NCBI RefSeq assembly: GCF_021735925.1
Contig: NZ_WMEA01000001.1
Location: forward strand, 2,262,001 to 2,326,000
DNA length: 64,000 bases
Origin: Loktanella sp. M215
Lineage (GTDB): Bacteria; Pseudomonadota; Alphaproteobacteria; Rhodobacterales; Rhodobacteraceae
Direction: 5' to 3'
Numbering within the stretch: position 1 is the first letter of the stretch; each line of letters opens with the position of its first letter. Below are positions 59,872 through 64,000 of this stretch, in pieces. The notes below the pieces were generated by a model. It saw only the letters and a list, made by a program, of their open reading frames with translations. It searched no databases and was not told where the DNA came from. The translations under genes were made by a program, and so were the position numbers.

Positions 59872-60738
59872 ATGCGCGTCGTGCCGCTGATCGTGGGCGC
59901 AATCTGCCTGCTGCTGGTGCCGTTGATCTGGCTTGGTCTGCAGGCGTTGCAGGACCCGGTGGCGCAGACCGACGGCACTGCCGTAGGGGCGGCGATCGAC
60001 AGCGGCGCCCGGATCGAGATCGAAGGCCTGCGCCAGCAGATCGAGGCGTTGCAGGGTCAGATCGCGACGATTCAGGATCAGATGCAGCAGTTGGCCGCGC
60101 GTCCCGTCGCCGTGGCGCCCGCACCGGGTGGTGCAGGCGGGCCGGCGTTGCAGGATCAGGGCTACGTCCCCGATGGCGAAAACAGCATTCTGGACGCCTA
60201 TGCGCAGGTCGTGCTGATCGCGAACCGGCGGAACGTGAATCCGGGCATTGCCGTGGGGACGCCGACCTTCCTCGAAGGGTTTCTGGGCCGCCCGCGCGCA
60301 GTTCTGGGCAATGACTGTCAGCCCATGGAAAATCCCAAGCTGCGGGCGCTGCTGAAGGTTGAGGATGTGGGACCGATCCGGGTCCAGATGCTGCAACCGG
60401 CCATCGACAGCCTCAAGCGGGTGTTTGCCAAGGTCGCGGCGACGGACCCCGACCTTTATGCCCGGATTAATACCGCAGGATCGCTGTGTGTGCGGCAAAT
60501 CCGCGGCACGATCGGCCGTACGTCCACGCATGCCTTCGGGTTGGCGGTCGATCTGAACATCGACGGCAAGCTCGACACGCTGGGTGACGGCAAGACGCAA
60601 CTGGGGCTGACGATCCTCGCCGATTTCTTCCGCGAGGAAGGGTGGGTCTGGGGGGCCGGTTTCACCCGCGAGGATTCCATGCATTTCGAGATTTCGCGCC
60701 AGATGCTGGAAACGTGGCGGGCCGAGGGCAAGATCTAG
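59872..60738 (+). CDS. M15-family D-alanyl-D-alanine carboxypeptidase-like protein, membrane anchored
   Basis: 288 residues from the ATG at 59872. An N-terminal anchor (VPLIVGAICLLLVPLIWLGL) is followed by a coiled coil (IEIEGLRQQIEALQGQIATIQDQMQQL) and a VanY/M15-type peptidase with STHAFGLAVDLN (zinc His and Asp) and DSMHFEIS (zinc His). It would trim peptidoglycan side chains in the periplasm. Its place next to the T6SS locus, divergent from ompA-ppkA, suggests help in passing the membrane complex through the wall, but general cell-wall turnover is equally possible. An upstream in-frame start would put non-hydrophobic residues ahead of the anchor. Confidence 0.8.
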   Translation: MRVVPLIVGAICLLLVPLIWLGLQALQDPVAQTDGTAVGAAIDSGARIEIEGLRQQIEALQGQIATIQDQMQQLAARPVAVAPAPGGAGGPALQDQGYVPDGENSILDAYAQVVLIANRRNVNPGIAVGTPTFLEGFLGRPRAVLGNDCQPMENPKLRALLKVEDVGPIRVQMLQPAIDSLKRVFAKVAATDPDLYARINTAGSLCVRQIRGTIGRTSTHAFGLAVDLNIDGKLDTLGDGKTQLGLTILADFFREEGWVWGAGFTREDSMHFEISRQMLETWRAEGKI

Positions 60739-61592
60739 GGCGTCGTCTGATCCGTCTTTGCCGGTGGCAGCGGGCGGTCCAGCGGGATCGCGGGTCCGCC
60801 GTCGCGGTAGGCCATAACCTGCGCCTGATCCGCGTTCAGCGCCACGAACAAGAACGCCTGTCCCTTGCCCGTCGCGTTGTCGCGCACGAGGGCGGACAGG
60901 GATGGGCAGCGATAGGCGTTGCAGGTGTCCGACCGCCAGTCCCGGCTCAAGACGCATCCCGTTGCGCCGTGATAGACGCAGGACCCGTCCGACGACAGCG
61001 CGGGCAGGGCGGCGGTGTAATGTGCCATGATCGCGGCGGGCGTCAGGTCAGGGTGGAGTCTGACGCGGCGCGCGATATCACGCTCTCGCAGGAACGCATG
61101 TTCGTGCAGCCCCAGCCGACAGCAGCGACCCTGACAGGCGGTGCAGGCGGCCGCCCCGATCCTTGCATCCCGGTCCGCATCCACACCCGAGGCCGGGATG
61201 TCCGCGACCTCGGCGTCGTCTTGCGCCTGATCCGGGGCGGACGCGCAGGCGGCCTCCACGACCGACCTCAGCGCCGTCAGGAACGCGGTGCGGGTGGCCT
61301 CCGGCAAGGGGGTGACGGGTTCATTCTGATAGGGCAGCCGCACGATCTGCACCTCTGCATCGGCGGTGCCCACTGCACGCGCCGCAGCAGCGCGCAACGG
61401 CGCGGCGATCGTCGCGGCCCGCGCGTCGTCGCGCGCCTGCTGCCGCAGTGCGGTCGCCCGCGCCACCGTCGCACCGTGGCGTCGTGCGCAATGGGGCGTG
61501 CCGCAATGGCCGGTGACATCGCGTTGCGCCATTGTCAGCGGTGCATCGCAGGACGGGCACCGGGCCGTTTTGGTCCGATCGGACGGGGGCAT
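60735..61592 (-). CDS. cysteine-cluster (YkgJ-like) protein with N-terminal zinc ribbon
   Basis: 285 residues from the ATG at 61592. The N-terminus has two CxxC-type pairs (CPSCDAPLTMAQRDVTGHC and CARRHG), a probable zinc ribbon. The C-terminal half carries CTACQGRCCRLG and CVYHGATGCVLSRDWRSDTCNAYRCP, the Cys spacing of the YkgJ/CxxCxxCC family of putative zinc or iron-sulfur proteins. Function is unknown. Its stop overlaps that of the converging M15 gene by four bases. Confidence 0.7.
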   Translation of the reverse strand: MPPSDRTKTARCPSCDAPLTMAQRDVTGHCGTPHCARRHGATVARATALRQQARDDARAATIAAPLRAAAARAVGTADAEVQIVRLPYQNEPVTPLPEATRTAFLTALRSVVEAACASAPDQAQDDAEVADIPASGVDADRDARIGAAACTACQGRCCRLGLHEHAFLRERDIARRVRLHPDLTPAAIMAHYTAALPALSSDGSCVYHGATGCVLSRDWRSDTCNAYRCPSLSALVRDNATGKGQAFLFVALNADQAQVMAYRDGGPAIPLDRPLPPAKTDQTTP

Positions 61593-61853
61593 TTTGATCC
61601 TTCGTGGCAGATCCTGCTGGCAGTCTAACGCAGTCAGCCGCCGCAGGTCACGCCCGGCGATGCATGCCTGCGCCATTGCCCCTGAAAGCAACACAATCTT
61701 CACAATTCGCTTGGTTCCTGCACGGAGATCGCTCATCGTTGCCGTAACGTCAGATTCGAAGCTGACGAAAAGCCGAAATACCAAGTGACTTCAACTTTTG
61801 CGTGTAAGCCCCGTTTTCCGAAGCTGCCGACAGGCCCACTGTCAGGGAACCGC

Positions 61854-63551
61854 ATGGTTTTATATCTCAGATCGCCGCTGGCCCGCATCGTTGCGCTGCT
61901 GTTGGTGCTGGCTGCGCCGGTCTGCGCGCAGACCGCAAGCGAGGTCACGCCGGACAGCTTTCGCCCGCCGCTGCAAAAGCTGAATGGGGCCGTTGTCTTT
62001 ACCGGGCAACCCGGCACGCAGGCGCCGCCGGGCAGCGAGTCCATCGGCATCACCCTGTCCAGCGTCACCATCGAAAATGCATCACCGGCGCTGGCGACGG
62101 CCAACGAGGCGTTCCGGACGCGATTGACTCAGGGCCGCGTGCCGGTGTCGGAGCTCTTCGACGCGACCGCCGCGCTAGAAGAGGCCTATGCCAACGCAGG
62201 CTTCGTGCTGACGCGCGTGGTGTTGCCGCAGCAGTCGTTGCGCGACGGCGGTGTGCTGCGTGTCACGGTCGTCAGCGGCTTTGTGGAAACGGTGGATACC
62301 GCAGCGGTGCCCGCGCCGGTGCGTCAGCGCCTCGATTCACTGACCGTGCCGCTGCTGGACCGGACGGGCATCACCCTGCGCGAGCTGGAACGCCAGTTGC
62401 TGCTGGCCGGCGACGCGTCTGGCGTTGCGCTGAACACGGCGCTGGCCGCGGGCACACGGCCCGGCGGCACCGTGCTGGCGCTGGACGCCGCCTTCCGGCG
62501 GGTGACGGGCTTCATCGGGGCCGATAACTTTGCGTCCTCCGATCTGGGCCGCCCGGTGATCAATGCGGGGGTCGAGGTGAACTCGGCGCTCAGTCTCGGT
62601 GAAACGCTCTATGGCCGCCTGTCGGCTGCGCCAGAGGGCGTTCTGTCCGGGGAACCGCGCTACCGCGTGCTGGCGCTTGGGGCGCTGGTGCCGGTCGGCG
62701 CGTCGGGTCTGACCCTGAACGCCGAGGTGACCAGCAGCCGCACCCACCCGGAGTCGAATGTGGCGCCGACACGGTCGGCCTTTGACCGGCAGTCCCTGCG
62801 CCTGATCTATCCGGTCATCCGGTCGCGCGAGTTGAACCTGTCGACGCAGATCGGCATCGACCACCAGACCGACAGTCAGGACCTGCTGGTGCCCGGCGGC
62901 GCCGCGGCGATCTACGAGGATGAGATCACCGTCCTGCGCGCGGGGCTCAGCGGCAGCAAACAGACCGGCGAAGGCCAACTGCTCGAAGGCGGCATCACCC
63001 TGTCGCGCGGGCTGGACATCTTTGGCGCGCGCCGTGCCGGGGCCGTGCCGCTGTCGCGGCAAGGGGCGGCCCCGGAGTTCACCAAGCTGAACCTGTCCGC
63101 CCGTTATCAGCGTGCTGTGGGCGAAACCCTGACGTTTTCGCTGTCGGGCCGGGCGCAAAGCGCATTCGGCGACGCGGTGGTGACAGCAGAACAGTTCGGG
63201 ATCGTCGGTGCAGGCGATCTGTCGAGCTTCGACTCCGGCGGCCTGCGCGGCGATTCGGGTTACGTCTTGAGGACCGAGGTCGCGCGCCCCATTAATACGA
63301 CGCTGCTTGGCCGCAGTTCGGTCTTTTCACCCTATGTGTTCGCGGGCTTCGGTGCGGTCAGTCTGGCCCGGCCGACGGCACTGGAGCAGGACCGGGTGAC
63401 CGCGAACGCCTATGGCCTGGGGTTCGATGTGCTGCTGCAAGGCGAGACGCCCTTCCGGGCCGACACCATCCGTGTCGAATTTGGCAAAGGAAATCGTGAC
63501 GATGGCAAAGATGACACACGCTTCAGCATCTCGGGCAACTTCCGGTTCTGA
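61854..63551 (+). CDS. TpsB outer-membrane transporter of two-partner secretion (ShlB/FhaC/HecB family)
   Basis: 565 residues from the ATG at 61854 (AGGGAA upstream). Signal peptide (RIVALLLVLAAPVCAQ), POTRA domains (DATAALEEAYANAGFVLTRVVLPQQSLRDGGVLRVTVVSGFVETV, then LDRTGITLRELERQLLLAG) and a 16-strand-type barrel ending in FSISGNFRF with the terminal Phe needed for BAM insertion. It exports the TpsA protein encoded immediately after it. The C-terminal coding sequence overlaps the tpsA start by 50 bases. Confidence 0.92.
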   Translation: MVLYLRSPLARIVALLLVLAAPVCAQTASEVTPDSFRPPLQKLNGAVVFTGQPGTQAPPGSESIGITLSSVTIENASPALATANEAFRTRLTQGRVPVSELFDATAALEEAYANAGFVLTRVVLPQQSLRDGGVLRVTVVSGFVETVDTAAVPAPVRQRLDSLTVPLLDRTGITLRELERQLLLAGDASGVALNTALAAGTRPGGTVLALDAAFRRVTGFIGADNFASSDLGRPVINAGVEVNSALSLGETLYGRLSAAPEGVLSGEPRYRVLALGALVPVGASGLTLNAEVTSSRTHPESNVAPTRSAFDRQSLRLIYPVIRSRELNLSTQIGIDHQTDSQDLLVPGGAAAIYEDEITVLRAGLSGSKQTGEGQLLEGGITLSRGLDIFGARRAGAVPLSRQGAAPEFTKLNLSARYQRAVGETLTFSLSGRAQSAFGDAVVTAEQFGIVGAGDLSSFDSGGLRGDSGYVLRTEVARPINTTLLGRSSVFSPYVFAGFGAVSLARPTALEQDRVTANAYGLGFDVLLQGETPFRADTIRVEFGKGNRDDGKDDTRFSISGNFRF

Positions 63552-64000
63552 CCTGCGGCTGCCGGTGTCGCGGCTGCTGGCCGCACTCCTGTGCTGCACG
63601 TCTCCGATGGCGCTGTGTGCGCAGGATCTGCCGACGGGCGGTCATGTCGCCGTGGGCAACGTGCAGATCGCGCGGCCGGGCGGCGGTGCGATGGTGGTCA
63701 CCCAAGGGTCCGACACCGCCGTCGTGAACTGGAACAGCTTCGATGTGGGGAACGGCGCGTCGGTGCGGTTCGACCAGCCGTCGGCCAGTTCTGCGATCCT
63801 GAACCGCGTCACGGGCAACACCGGAACCGAGATCTACGGCAGCCTCACCGCGAACGGTCAGGTGCATATCGTCAACCCCAACGGCATCTTCATCGGACCA
63901 AATGGCATGGTGCAGGCGGGCGGCGGCTTTGTCGCCTCGACCCTCGATATCACGGATCAGGATTTCACGTCGGGCACTTACCGTTATCGCGGCACCGGGG
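63502..64000 (+). CDS. TpsA filamentous haemagglutinin-like exoprotein, N-terminal part
   Basis: Runs off the window end; 166 residues visible. The ATG at 63502 lies within the tpsB end and is preceded by AAGGAA. A long signal region (MAKMTHASASRATSG, then LPVSRLLAALLCCTSPMALCAQ) leads to the TPS secretion domain: GGHVAVGNVQIARPGGG, VNWNSFDVGNGASVRF, SSAILNRVTGNTGTEIYGSLTANGQVHIVNPNGIFIGPNG. This domain is recognised by the TpsB POTRA domains. The functional repeat region and any toxin tip lie beyond the window. Confidence 0.9.
   Translation, partial: MAKMTHASASRATSGSDLRLPVSRLLAALLCCTSPMALCAQDLPTGGHVAVGNVQIARPGGGAMVVTQGSDTAVVNWNSFDVGNGASVRFDQPSASSAILNRVTGNTGTEIYGSLTANGQVHIVNPNGIFIGPNGMVQAGGGFVASTLDITDQDFTSGTYRYRGTG

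Overview
The window looks like chromosome from a marine-type alphaproteobacterium of the Rhodobacteraceae (roseobacter-like). This rests on GC-rich codon use, tightly overlapping ATGA/TGATG gene joints, the 2-methylfumaryl-CoA isomerase-type CoA transferase, the TssA-to-PpkA layout of the type VI secretion system (T6SS), and the protein families seen. The genus cannot be read from the sequence alone.

Layout. (1) 1-4225: the end of a NitT/TauT-type ABC importer followed by two short-chain dehydrogenases, a creatininase-family amidohydrolase and a ureohydrolase, all on the + strand and nearly all overlapping; probably uptake and breakdown of a nitrogenous (perhaps guanidino or amide) compound. 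A truncated IS256-type transposase follows. (2) 4840-16452: two divergent catabolic operons. The minus operon encodes a hot-dog hydratase pair, a thiolase-like protein lacking the usual nucleophilic Cys, its DUF35 partner, an SDR and a citryl-CoA-lyase-like protein. The plus operon encodes a complete Liv-type ABC importer, an acyl-CoA ligase, a MaoC hydratase and an IclR regulator. Together they read as import, CoA activation and beta-oxidation-like or retro-aldol cleavage of an unknown carboxylic acid. (3) 16453-20360: transposase debris, an intact mct-like gene, its hydratase partner (meh-like) cut in half, and an IS3-family element at the break.

(4) 20361-28310: mobile DNA. There is a broken tyrosine integrase beside a tRNA-Thr 3' fragment, then a compact element with an exonuclease, a lysis cassette (endolysin with an in-frame amber codon, two tiny membrane proteins, an i-spanin/o-spanin pair), a RepA-like helicase, an intact integrase and an XRE repressor. 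No capsid, tail or terminase genes are visible, so it is a satellite-like or heavily eroded prophage. IS1182-type debris follows to about 29.3 kb.

(5) 29533-59707: a complete T6SS locus. The main + operon carries tssA, B, C, hcp, tagJ, tssE, F, G, H(ClpV), vgrG, an unknown gene, PAAR, fha, tssK, L, M, tagF, pppA and an unknown 202-aa gene. It is bracketed by a divergent ExbB-ExbD-ExbD-TonB-like module and a convergent ppkA-ompA pair. The TonB-like protein and the PpkA kinase end in the same kind of C-terminal module, which ties the proton-motive-force module to T6SS control and is the most interesting feature of the window. (6) 59872-64000: an M15 peptidase, a cysteine-cluster protein, and a two-partner secretion pair (TpsB complete, TpsA running off the end).
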